Both the position numbers and the translations under genes were made by a program. Under the pieces are notes generated by a model. It ran no database searches. It was not told where the DNA came from and worked only from the letters and a program-made list of their open reading frames with translations. Shown in pieces: positions 13,327-20,066 of a stretch of 20,066 nt of DNA. The stretch's first letter is position 1. Each line of letters opens with the position of its first letter. The DNA comes from an uncultured Erysipelotrichaceae bacterium (lineage in GTDB: Bacteria; Bacillota_I; Bacilli_A; Erysipelotrichales; Erysipelotrichaceae): NCBI GenBank assembly GCA_934725085.1, contig CAKVAL010000034.1, positions 1 to 20,066 on the forward strand, given 5' to 3'.

Positions 13327-15066
13327 CTAATCATCATATTCTAGATAAGCGCCTTTCATTGGACTTACTGCATGTCTTGCAAACATCCTTAAGACACCTG
13401 TTTTATACTTAGGTGGTTTAGGAGTCCAAGTTTGTTTACGCTTTTCTAACACTTTATTTACTTCTTCTATTGGCATCTCTTTTCCCTTAATACCAACTAC
13501 ATTTAGTTTTCTTAAAGGAACATTAATTTCAATGATATCGCCATCTTCTACTAAAGCAATTGAACCACCACTTTGAGCTTCAGGACTACAATGTCCAATA
13601 ACCGGACCTGTTGAAGCACCTGAAAATCTACCATCAGTAATTAACGCAATACTTCTACCTAGTTCTTTATCAGAACTAATAGCCTCTGAAGTATAAAACA
13701 TTTCAGGCATGCCAGAGCCCTTTGGACCTTCATATCTTATAAACACTGCATCACCCTTGTTTATCTTATGATGTAATACTGCATCAAGGCACTCTTCTTC
13801 ACTATCAAAGACTCTTGCGTTTAACTTAGCTACAAACATTTCTTTTGGACAAGCAGTATGCTTAATAACCGCTCCTTCGGGTGCAAGATTGCCCTTTAAT
13901 ATAGCAATAGAACCATCAGTACCAATAGTATGAATAACATCTTCTTTCTTGATTTCAACATTGTTTCTCTTACCGAAATCCTCTAACCACTTATTACATC
14001 TATCATAGAAACCACTATTTCTTAATTCTTCCAGATTCTCACCTAGGGTTTTTCCAGTAACAGTCATAACATCCAAATGAAGGCAATCTTTAATTTCTTC
14101 CATAATAGCTGGAACACCACCTGCATAATAGAAAACTTCAGCAGGCCATTTACCACTGGGTCTTATATCTAATAAGTATTTAGCATTACGATGTAATCTA
14201 TCAAAAGTATCTGCATCTAATTCAATGCCTAATTCATGAGCAATTGCAGGAATATGTAATAAGCAATTTGTACTACCTGAAATAGCAGCATGAACCATGA
14301 TTGCATTCTCAAAGCTCTTTAAAGTAAGAATATCGCTTGGTTTCATATTGTCTTCATAAGCCATTTCAACAACACGTTCACCTGCTTTCTTAGCATATTC
14401 TAGTAAGTCAGGACTATCACTTGGCATAAGTGCACTACCGGGTAATGCTAAGCCTAAGCTTTCAGCCATTATTTGCATGCTAGAAGCGGTGCCAATAAAA
14501 CTGCAAGCACCACAACTTGGACAAGCATTACACTTAGCCCAATCCAATTCTTCCTTAGATATTTCATTTCTTTGATACCTTGCACTATACATGCCAAGCT
14601 GTTCAAGTGTTAACATTTTAGGACCAGCCTTCATAGTACCACCTGGTACGATAATTGAAGGTACATTCACTCTTAACATACCAATCATATTTCCCGGTAA
14701 ACCCTTATCACAACTTGCTAAATAAACAGCACCATCAAAAACAGTCGCATTACCCTGTATTTCAATCATGTTAGCTATCATTTCTCTACTTGCTAAACTA
14801 TAGTTAATGCCATCTGTTCCTTGGCTTTCACCATCACAAATATCTGTGACAAAATATCTTGCACCAAAGCCACCAGCTTCATATACACCATTTCTAACTT
14901 CTTCAACTAGCTTGTCTAAATGACCACTACCTGGGTGACTATCTCCAAATGTTGATTCAATAAAGATTTGTGGTTTATCTAAATCTTCCTTTTTCCAACC
15001 GGTACCAATTCTTAAGGGATCAAGTTCTGGTGCTAGTTCTCTCATTTTTCTACTTTTTAATTCCAT
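13327..15066 (-). CDS. IlvD/Edd-family dehydratase (dihydroxy-acid or sugar-acid dehydratase)
   Basis: Iron-sulphur dehydratase that removes water from a 2,3-dihydroxy acid to give a 2-keto-3-deoxy acid. Family marks, numbered from the GTG at 15093: PGSGHL near 54, C86 in DICDGESQG, C128-D-K130 in LASCDKGLPGN (cluster Cys and the usual carbamylated Lys), C197 in CGACSFIGTASSM (cluster Cys), and GRFSGASTGPVIGHCSPEA carrying the catalytic Ser. An upstream GTG at 15093 extends the frame but sits inside a hairpin; the ATG at 15066 has GAGG five bases before it, so I chose that (579 residues). No other branched-chain amino-acid genes are near, and the gene is last in a PTS operon with an aldolase and an alcohol dehydrogenase, so a sugar-acid substrate is more likely than dihydroxy-isovalerate. 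Exact substrate unknown. Confidence 0.88.
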   Translation of the reverse strand: MELKSRKMRELAPELDPLRIGTGWKKEDLDKPQIFIESTFGDSHPGSGHLDKLVEEVRNGVYEAGGFGARYFVTDICDGESQGTDGINYSLASREMIANMIEIQGNATVFDGAVYLASCDKGLPGNMIGMLRVNVPSIIVPGGTMKAGPKMLTLEQLGMYSARYQRNEISKEELDWAKCNACPSCGACSFIGTASSMQIMAESLGLALPGSALMPSDSPDLLEYAKKAGERVVEMAYEDNMKPSDILTLKSFENAIMVHAAISGSTNCLLHIPAIAHELGIELDADTFDRLHRNAKYLLDIRPSGKWPAEVFYYAGGVPAIMEEIKDCLHLDVMTVTGKTLGENLEELRNSGFYDRCNKWLEDFGKRNNVEIKKEDVIHTIGTDGSIAILKGNLAPEGAVIKHTACPKEMFVAKLNARVFDSEEECLDAVLHHKINKGDAVFIRYEGPKGSGMPEMFYTSEAISSDKELGRSIALITDGRFSGASTGPVIGHCSPEAQSGGSIALVEDGDIIEINVPLRKLNVVGIKGKEMPIEEVNKVLEKRKQTWTPKPPKYKTGVLRMFARHAVSPMKGAYLEYDD

Positions 15067-15085
15067 ATATACCTCAAAATTAAAA

Positions 15086-15109
15086 TCAAGCACGATTATA
15101 CATGCTTGA
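15086..15109 (-). promoter_or_regulatory. Intercistronic hairpin before the dehydratase gene
   Basis: TCAAGCATG and CGTGCTTGA on the minus strand form a 9-bp stem (one G-U) with a 6-base loop, followed by TTTTAATTTT. It lies between the alcohol dehydrogenase stop and the dehydratase RBS, so it may act as a partial terminator or an RNA processing/stability element that lowers or uncouples dehydratase expression. Confidence 0.5.
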
Positions 15110-15118
15110 TTATATTAC

Positions 15119-16294
15119 CTATTTACTTAATTCGTAGATGGCCATTACATCCTTTTTATACATAGGAACAAAGTGACCTACAGGAACCTTATCTTGTGTT
15201 GTACACTTATCTGCCATTTCCTCGAATCTATCAAATGGAATATTAGCTTCTGATAATGTTGTAGGCATGCCAATTGACTTAGACCAAGCAACTAATCTAT
15301 TAATACCTTCCTTAACAATAGCATCCTTATCATCATGAGATAACTTAACATCCCATACATTTTCAGCCCATTGAACAAAACGATCAATATTATGCTTATA
15401 AACATATTCCATCCAATGTGGAGTAATAATAGCAAGTGATGCTCCATGAGTTGTATCATAAATACCACTTAGTTCCATACCAATTCTATGACTTGCCCAA
15501 TCTTGTTCACGACCAGTATTTAATAAGCCATTATGTGCAATAGAACCAGCCCACATAATCTCAGAACGATATTGATAATTATCAGGTTCTGCATAAGTCT
15601 TTGGACCATAGTTGATAATAGTCTTCATGACCGCTTCACACATCCTATCGGTTAAATCAACATGCTCAGTATTAGTGAAATATCTTTCCATAACATGAGA
15701 CAACATATCGAAGACACCAGCACCAATTTGATACTTAGGTAATGAATAAGTTAGTTCAGGATCTAGTATTGCAAATACAGGTCTAATCGCATCATTATTA
15801 ATGCTCTTCTTTAACCATCCATCTTCATTAGTTACTACACAGCTTAAACTAGTTTCGCTTCCTGCAGCTGGAATAGTTAAGATAGAACATACTTTAATTG
15901 TATCTGTAGGAGCTTTGCCATTAAAGAAATCCCATACATCACCATTGTATTTAGCACCACAGCCAACGGCCTTGGCAGTGTCAATTACACTGCCACCACC
16001 GATAGCTACAATGAAATCAATAGGCTGTTTCTTGCAGATTTCAATACCTTCATATACTTTACTTAATCGAGGATTAGGTTTAACACCACCCAACTCTACA
16101 TAATCTATTTCTGCTGATTTAAGATTATCTACAACCTTATTAAATAAGCCATTAGTTTTAATACGATCAGAGCCATAGACAATCATTACCTTCTTAGCAT
16201 TAGGACTATTTTCTCTAATCTTTTTCGCTAGTTTAGATACTCCATCTTTCCCAAATATTACTTGAGTTACATATGTAAACACAAAATCTTCCAT
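15119..16294 (-). CDS. Iron-containing alcohol dehydrogenase (BDH/YqhD-like)
   Basis: NAD(P)H-dependent oxidoreductase of the Fe-ADH family, interconverting an aldehyde or ketone with an alcohol. The 391 residues show the nucleotide-binding GGGSVIDTAKA (99-109), the ITIPAAGSETS-type loop (TIPAAGSETSLS, 140-151), and metal ligands D196 and H200 (GVFDMLSHVMERYF), H269 (DWASHRIG) and H283 (DTTHGASLAII). GGGS followed by Ile-Asp is typical of butanol dehydrogenase/YqhD-type enzymes. Length is standard. RBS AAGGTGG precedes the ATG. The gene follows the aldolase by 11 bases, so it most likely processes a carbonyl intermediate of the same pathway, such as an aldehyde released by the aldolase or a keto sugar acid. 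Confidence 0.92.
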   Translation of the reverse strand: MEDFVFTYVTQVIFGKDGVSKLAKKIRENSPNAKKVMIVYGSDRIKTNGLFNKVVDNLKSAEIDYVELGGVKPNPRLSKVYEGIEICKKQPIDFIVAIGGGSVIDTAKAVGCGAKYNGDVWDFFNGKAPTDTIKVCSILTIPAAGSETSLSCVVTNEDGWLKKSINNDAIRPVFAILDPELTYSLPKYQIGAGVFDMLSHVMERYFTNTEHVDLTDRMCEAVMKTIINYGPKTYAEPDNYQYRSEIMWAGSIAHNGLLNTGREQDWASHRIGMELSGIYDTTHGASLAIITPHWMEYVYKHNIDRFVQWAENVWDVKLSHDDKDAIVKEGINRLVAWSKSIGMPTTLSEANIPFDRFEEMADKCTTQDKVPVGHFVPMYKKDVMAIYELSK

Positions 16295-16305
16295 AAAATA
16301 CCACC

Positions 16306-17169
16306 TTATCTATATAAGCTTGCCTTGCCTACAGAATTAAACAATTCCATTTTATTCTTAACTACTGCCTTAGTATCAACAATAGCTGGTCCCATTACTT
16401 TAGCAGGAACAAAGCCACCTGTTTCTCTATATACTTCATCTAATTTTTTGAAATATGCATACTTGATATCACTTGAAATATTTACCTTGGCAATACCAAT
16501 CTTACAAGCCTTAGCAATTTCATCATCTGGATTATTAGAACCGCCATGTAATACTAGAGGTACAGGAGCAATCTTTTTGATTTCTTCTAATAATTCAAGT
16601 TGTAACTTTGGAGTATAGCCCTTTGGATAAATACCATGTGCTGTACCAATAGCGATAGCCAAACAGTCAACACCAGTCTTTTCCACAAAATCAACTACAT
16701 CCTCAGGACGAGTATAAGTAATATTAGTTACACCACCTTCATCAGAATTACCAATAGCACCAATAGTACCGATTTCACCTTCAACTGTAACACCAGCTGC
16801 ATGAGCAATTTCTACTACCTTCTTAGTCAACGCAACATTTTCTTCATAAGGAAGAGTAGAACCATCAATCATTACACTTGTGAAACCAGCTTGAATCGCC
16901 CTAACACACTCTTCAACCGTATGACCATGATCTAGGTGTAGTGCAAATGGCACCCTAGAATCCTTACATCTTTCAATTACATATTTATAGAAATCTTTTG
17001 TAACGAATTCAAATTCACCTGCAGAAGCTTCAATGATAGCTGGAGAATCACTCTCTTCAGCTTGTTCAACTACCGACCTAACAAGAGCTAACTCAGTAGC
17101 GTTGAACGCACCAACAGCATAGTCTCTATCTTTTGCCTTGTCCAAAAGATATTTCATACTTACCAACAT
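16306..17169 (-). CDS. Class II zinc-dependent ketose-bisphosphate aldolase (FbaA/GatY-like)
   Basis: Zn-dependent aldolase of the fructose/tagatose-bisphosphate family. In 287 residues: catalytic D80 and Zn ligand H81 in FALHLDHGHTVEE, E132 in VEGEIGTIGAIG, Zn ligands H178 in GTAHGIYP and H208 in VLHGGSNNPDDEI, and the phosphate-binding end KVNISSDIKYAYF. The GEIGTIGA segment resembles GatY/KbaY and FbaA of Firmicutes. The ATG at 17169 is preceded by AGGAG. It sits 11 bases after EIIC and 11 before the alcohol dehydrogenase, so it is a dedicated pathway enzyme rather than the glycolytic housekeeping copy. The substrate (fructose-, tagatose- or other ketose-phosphate, or a related keto acid) is not determined by sequence. 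Confidence 0.93.
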   Translation of the reverse strand: MLVSMKYLLDKAKDRDYAVGAFNATELALVRSVVEQAEESDSPAIIEASAGEFEFVTKDFYKYVIERCKDSRVPFALHLDHGHTVEECVRAIQAGFTSVMIDGSTLPYEENVALTKKVVEIAHAAGVTVEGEIGTIGAIGNSDEGGVTNITYTRPEDVVDFVEKTGVDCLAIAIGTAHGIYPKGYTPKLQLELLEEIKKIAPVPLVLHGGSNNPDDEIAKACKIGIAKVNISSDIKYAYFKKLDEVYRETGGFVPAKVMGPAIVDTKAVVKNKMELFNSVGKASLYR

Positions 17170-17180
17170 ACTTTTATCTC

Positions 17181-18260
17181 CTATTCGATAACTAAATCAT
17201 CAGAATCATCAACATCAGCTGAACCAAGATTTACAAGACCTGCTTTTTCATCAGCTTCTGTAACTGGCTTTTTAATAATCGCAAGAACAACACCCGTAAT
17301 TACTGAACCAATCGCAAGAGCTAAACAGAACATGCCTGGGTTTGTGAATAGTGGAACTGTTAACATACCACCATGTACTACTGGAGCTTCAGTTCCCCAT
17401 ACCATACATAGACCACCGCCGATAGCACTGCCGATACAACAAGCGATAACAACTCTTACTAAGTCTCTAGCAGCAATTGGGATGACACCTTCAGTAATCA
17501 TACAAATTCCCATTGGAACTGCAGCCTTTAGTTGTTCTTTTTCAGCACTTGTGAACTTCTTAGGTTGTAATAGACATGCAACTGCGATACCAAATGGAGG
17601 AACCATAGAGCCTAAGAACTTAATTGATTCTGGGCCATATACACCATCAGCTAATAGACCATTTACGAAAGTAGAAGCTGTTTTGTTGATAGGACCACCA
17701 AAGTCGAAACATGCCATTGCGCCAACGATTGCACCAAAGACAAACTTAGAACCGTTGCTCATGCTAGCTAACCAACCTTGTAATGAATTAATTACCCATG
17801 CGAATGGAATACCTAGAACATAGTACATCAATAAACAACATACAACAGTTGTTAAGAATGGAATAATCATTACAGGTAATAAACCCTTCATCCAAGCTGG
17901 AGTATGAGGAGCTAGGTACTTTTGTAAGAATAATACGAAGTAACCAATTAAGAAGCCACCAACGATACCACCAATAAATCCTGATTTGATACTAGTACAT
18001 ACAAAGCCCATGATGATACCAGGCGCAATACCTAATCTTCCACAAATAGAGTATGCAGTACCTGCAGCGATAACAGGAACAACTAGGTTCATACCAAATC
18101 CACCAATACTATATAGGTAGAAACCTAATCCTTCAGTAGCTTGTCTAACGTTTGGATCAATTACTTGACCAAGAGCCATACTTAGACCAGCAGCGACAAC
18201 AAGCGGAATCATGTAACCGATTGCTGTCATAACATGTTTTTTAATTTCGAACTTTTTCAT
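17181..18260 (-). CDS. PTS fructose-family EIIC permease
   Basis: Membrane component of the second PTS, 359 residues with about nine to ten hydrophobic segments. It begins with the family's KKHVMTAIGYMIPLVVAAGLSMALG, has the GRLGIAPGIIMGFV and GGIVGGFLIGYFVLFLQKYL segments, AMACFDFGGPINKTAS (conserved F-D-x-GGP-x-NK loop of fructose EIICs) and the substrate-loop GICMITEGVIPIAARD. The matching EIIA and EIIB are separate upstream genes, unlike the common fused FruA. RBS AAGGGGG. The substrate may be fructose, a mannosyl-glycerate-like compound or another sugar derivative; the neighbouring dehydratase argues against simple fructose. Confidence 0.93.
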   Translation of the reverse strand: MKKFEIKKHVMTAIGYMIPLVVAAGLSMALGQVIDPNVRQATEGLGFYLYSIGGFGMNLVVPVIAAGTAYSICGRLGIAPGIIMGFVCTSIKSGFIGGIVGGFLIGYFVLFLQKYLAPHTPAWMKGLLPVMIIPFLTTVVCCLLMYYVLGIPFAWVINSLQGWLASMSNGSKFVFGAIVGAMACFDFGGPINKTASTFVNGLLADGVYGPESIKFLGSMVPPFGIAVACLLQPKKFTSAEKEQLKAAVPMGICMITEGVIPIAARDLVRVVIACCIGSAIGGGLCMVWGTEAPVVHGGMLTVPLFTNPGMFCLALAIGSVITGVVLAIIKKPVTEADEKAGLVNLGSADVDDSDDLVIE

Positions 18261-18278
18261 ATTAACCCCCTTCGAAAA

Positions 18279-18602
18279 TTATTTCTTTAACTTACTTTCC
18301 ATTGCCTTTTCAAGCTTAGCGATAAATCCTAACGGATTAGAAATTACTTTTGCAGTACCGATCCTAACAATTGGCTTCCCCTCAAACCTCTCTTCTCCAG
18401 AAACTCTTACATCAGCTGCCAAGACAACAACATCAGCATTTTTAATATCATCCGGTGTTAATTCAAACTCAACACCGATAGTACCTTGTGTCTCAATTTT
18501 GCAGCTATGTCCTCTTTGCTCAGCTGCTTGTATCAACACTTCCCTGCACATATAGGTATGTGCAATTCCTGCTGGACATGCAGAAATACCTACAATATTC
18601 AT
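18279..18602 (-). CDS. PTS fructose-family EIIB
   Basis: 107-residue soluble EIIB. The active-site Cys is C9 in ISACPAGIAHTYMCREVL, the exact signature of the Fru family (C-P-T/A-G-I-A-H-T-Y/F-M). The segment KIETQGTIGVEF is the standard following strand and helix, and DADVVVLAADVRVSGEERF-like (KNADVVVLAADVRVSGEERF, residues about 54-73) the second. It transfers phosphate from the EIIA encoded just upstream to the sugar in EIIC. RBS AAAGGAG; 18 bases to EIIC. Confidence 0.94.
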   Translation of the reverse strand: MNIVGISACPAGIAHTYMCREVLIQAAEQRGHSCKIETQGTIGVEFELTPDDIKNADVVVLAADVRVSGEERFEGKPIVRIGTAKVISNPLGFIAKLEKAMESKLKK

Positions 18603-18614
18603 CTTTTCTCCTTT

Positions 18615-19067
18615 CTATTCTTTACTGAATATGTTTATGACTACTTCCTTATCTTCTGTAGTCTTTAAGGTCTCTACTATACTTTGATCACATAGTTTCA
18701 TTGCTACACGAGATAGCACCTTAACTAGTTCTGCCTTATCTTTATTAGCGATAGCCATCATTACAAATACGTTAACTGGCTGATTATCGATTGATTCCCA
18801 AGGAATCAACTTATCACTTCTACAAACTGCTATACAAGATTTGTTTACACCATCAGATTTGCCATGAGGAATACATAAATTGTTAACCATTCCAGTTGGA
18901 CCCTCTTTTTCTCTTTCATAAACATCTTTTAGAAATTGTTCCTTATCATTAAGAACACCACTCTTATCAAAGATATCTACTATCTCTTTTAAGATCTCAT
19001 CTTTAGTAGTTCCTTTTAGATGAAAATCAATTCTACTTTCATCTAAAGCCGTTGTCATATCTATCAT
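18615..19067 (-). CDS. PTS fructose/mannitol-family EIIA
   Basis: 150-residue EIIA, first gene of the operon. The phosphorylated His is in NNLCIPHGKSDGV (about residue 68), preceded by the EKEGPTGM segment that is typical of PTS_EIIA_2 domains. Phosphate comes from HPr and goes to the separate EIIB. AGGAGGAAG stands before the ATG. The promoter, a cre-like box and an inverted repeat lie in the 60 bases upstream, and the RpiR-type regulator is divergently transcribed. Confidence 0.94.
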   Translation of the reverse strand: MIDMTTALDESRIDFHLKGTTKDEILKEIVDIFDKSGVLNDKEQFLKDVYEREKEGPTGMVNNLCIPHGKSDGVNKSCIAVCRSDKLIPWESIDNQPVNVFVMMAIANKDKAELVKVLSRVAMKLCDQSIVETLKTTEDKEVVINIFSKE

Positions 19068-19080
19068 TTAATCTTCCTCC

Positions 19081-19095
19081 TGCAAGCGGTTTCAA
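19081..19095 (-). promoter_or_regulatory. cre box (CcpA site) downstream of the PTS operon promoter
   Basis: On the minus strand TTGAAACCGCTTGCA agrees at every defined position with the cre consensus WTGNAANCGNWNNCW. It starts a few bases after the predicted transcription start (about 19102) and overlaps the region before the EIIA RBS, a place where bound CcpA would block elongation or promoter use. This implies glucose repression of the operon. Confidence 0.7.
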
Positions 19096-19096
19096 T

Positions 19097-19119
19097 TTCG
19101 ACACTTTTATTGTATCGAA
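19097..19119. promoter_or_regulatory. Inverted repeat over the -10 region, candidate RpiR operator
   Basis: TTCGA (19097-19101) and TCGAA (19115-19119) flank 13 bases that contain the -10 box. Short arms and centred on the start region, as expected for a repressor site. Assignment to the divergent RpiR-type regulator is inference. Confidence 0.4.
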
Positions 19120-19136
19120 TTTTTTTCTTTTTGCAA
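19109..19136 (-). promoter_or_regulatory. Sigma-A promoter of the fructose-family PTS operon
   Basis: On the minus strand TTGCAA (19136-19131), a 16-base A-rich spacer and TACAAT (19114-19109). The start would fall near 19102, giving a leader of about 35 bases before the EIIA gene. Confidence 0.7.
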
Positions 19137-19229
19137 CACTAAATAAAAAATATTTTTCTTTTTTACAAAAAAGTATTTAAAAACCCTTTAAAATAGGCAA
19201 TAATAGAATTGTTAAAGGAATAATAATTT

Positions 19230-20066
19230 ATGAAAAAAACAAAATCACTGTCATATACGACAAGAATTAACTCAGTATATCCTTCTTTGAACGATACTGA
19301 AAAAAGGATTGCTGATTATATTTCTAACAACATTAAAGTCGTATCACATTCTACTATTAGTCAAATTTCTAGTGCCATTGGCGTTGCCGATTCAACTTTC
19401 TTTAAATTCACTAAAATGTTAGGCTATGATGGCTTCACCGATTTTAAGATTGCCTTATTAACAGAAGACTTCGATCCCGAAATTTCTTTAAAGAAAGAAC
19501 TGAACACGAAAGATGATGATTCTACCATTGCCAAGAAAATATGTGAATCTAGCAAGCGTTCTATAAACAACACCATAGAATTAATTGATTCTAAGACATT
19601 TAAAAAAGCTGTTGATTATATTACAACAGCTAGACAAGTTGCTTTCTTTGGACTTGGTGGATCTAATGTTATGGCCTTTGATGCCTATCATTTATTTATG
19701 AGATCACCTTTTAAATGCATCTATAATTGTGACTATGATATGCAAACTATGGCAGCTTCTCTATTATCAAAAGAAGATGTTGCGATTATCATATCTCACT
19801 CAGGAAAAACTTCTGGTACTATAGAAATAGAGAATATTTGTCTTGAAAACAAAGTTCCTGTTATTGCGATATCTTCTAATCCTATATCTCCTATCGCTAA
19901 AGCAGCTAACATCTTATTACAATCTGCTACTGATGAACTAACTTATAGATCTGAGTCTATGCCTTCTAGAGTATCTCAATATTGCATTATCAACGCTTTA
20001 TTTGTTACATCAATGCTTAGAGATCAGGATAACTCCACTAGAACCATTGATACTATTCATAAAACA
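19230..20066 (+). CDS. RpiR/MurR-family transcriptional regulator, 3'-partial
   Basis: Sugar-phosphate-responsive regulator. The frame starts at ATG 19230, after AAAGGA, and is open to the right edge (279 codons seen). The N-terminal HTH_6 domain (residues about 5-80) reads YPSLNDTEKRIADYISNNI and then VVSHSTISQISSAIGVADSTFFKFTKMLGYDGFTDFKIAL, the RpiR signature. The SIS domain (about 120-260) has VAFFGLGGSNVMAFDAYHLFMR, IIISHSGKTSGTIEI and VPVIAISSNPISPIAKAAN, which bind a phosphosugar. It is divergent from the PTS operon, with only 160 bases between, so it most likely controls it, with a pathway sugar phosphate as ligand. The last 10-30 residues are probably missing. Confidence 0.92.
   Translation, partial: MKKTKSLSYTTRINSVYPSLNDTEKRIADYISNNIKVVSHSTISQISSAIGVADSTFFKFTKMLGYDGFTDFKIALLTEDFDPEISLKKELNTKDDDSTIAKKICESSKRSINNTIELIDSKTFKKAVDYITTARQVAFFGLGGSNVMAFDAYHLFMRSPFKCIYNCDYDMQTMAASLLSKEDVAIIISHSGKTSGTIEIENICLENKVPVIAISSNPISPIAKAANILLQSATDELTYRSESMPSRVSQYCIINALFVTSMLRDQDNSTRTIDTIHKT

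Noticed and set aside
13327..15066. Naming the dehydratase as the valine/isoleucine enzyme IlvD
   Set aside because: Motifs place it in the IlvD/Edd superfamily, but there are no other branched-chain genes and the operon is catabolic, so a specific name would overstate the evidence.
1..20066. CRISPR array
   Set aside because: No regularly spaced direct repeats with unique spacers were seen; the only clear direct repeat is the pair of 50-bp elements 1.5 kb apart.

Overview
The window is AT-rich, uses the standard code (TGA is a stop, Trp is TGG), has strong AGGAGG-type ribosome sites, and is dense in PTS sugar operons with a class-I cre-like box. This fits a low-GC Gram-positive fermenter (Bacillota); an Erysipelotrichales-like gut anaerobe is my best guess, by inference only.

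Left edge (1-2200): the 3' part of an IS1634/IS4-type DDE transposase, running off the window edge and carrying Asn where the second catalytic Asp is expected. It is followed by an orphan Phd/YefM antitoxin whose overlapping PIN-toxin gene is cut to 37 codons.

Region 2200-7700 (all minus strand): a complete beta-glucoside/cellobiose system. It reads, in transcription order, a LicR/CelR-type PRD activator, a terminator, a TTTCC-N11-GGAAA operator-like palindrome, then EIIB, EIIA, EIIC and a GH1 6-phospho-beta-glucosidase.

Region 7700-12300 is an accessory patch. It holds a truncated and frameshifted AlbA/HATPase-type gene on the minus strand; a plus-strand AAA ATPase with a C-terminal PD-(D/E)xK-like (DUF234-type) domain; an orphan RelB/DinJ antitoxin; an ATG-free 300-base gap that looks like a structured plus-strand RNA with its own terminator; and a second, convergent ATPase of the same family. 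A 50-bp imperfect direct repeat (44/50), itself a long inverted repeat, precedes both the first ATPase and relB.

Region 12296-13330: a deletion scar joining the N-terminus of a BglG/DeoR-type regulator to the C-terminal part of a SIS-domain isomerase, followed by a small cluster of terminators around an unidentified ~90-nt structured RNA candidate (13193-13281).

Region 13327-20066: a minus-strand operon of fructose-family PTS EIIA, EIIB and EIIC, class II ketose-bisphosphate-type aldolase, iron-dependent alcohol dehydrogenase and IlvD/Edd-family dehydratase. It is divergent from an RpiR-family regulator that runs off the right edge. The operon has a good sigma-A promoter, a perfect match to the cre consensus just downstream of it, and an inverted repeat over the -10. 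The combination suggests phosphorylating uptake of a sugar or sugar acid, redox interconversion, dehydration and aldol cleavage; the substrate cannot be named from sequence.

Recurring themes are decay (two toxin-less antitoxins, two truncated genes, a probably dead transposase) in the spaces around two intact sugar operons, and two candidate non-coding RNAs.
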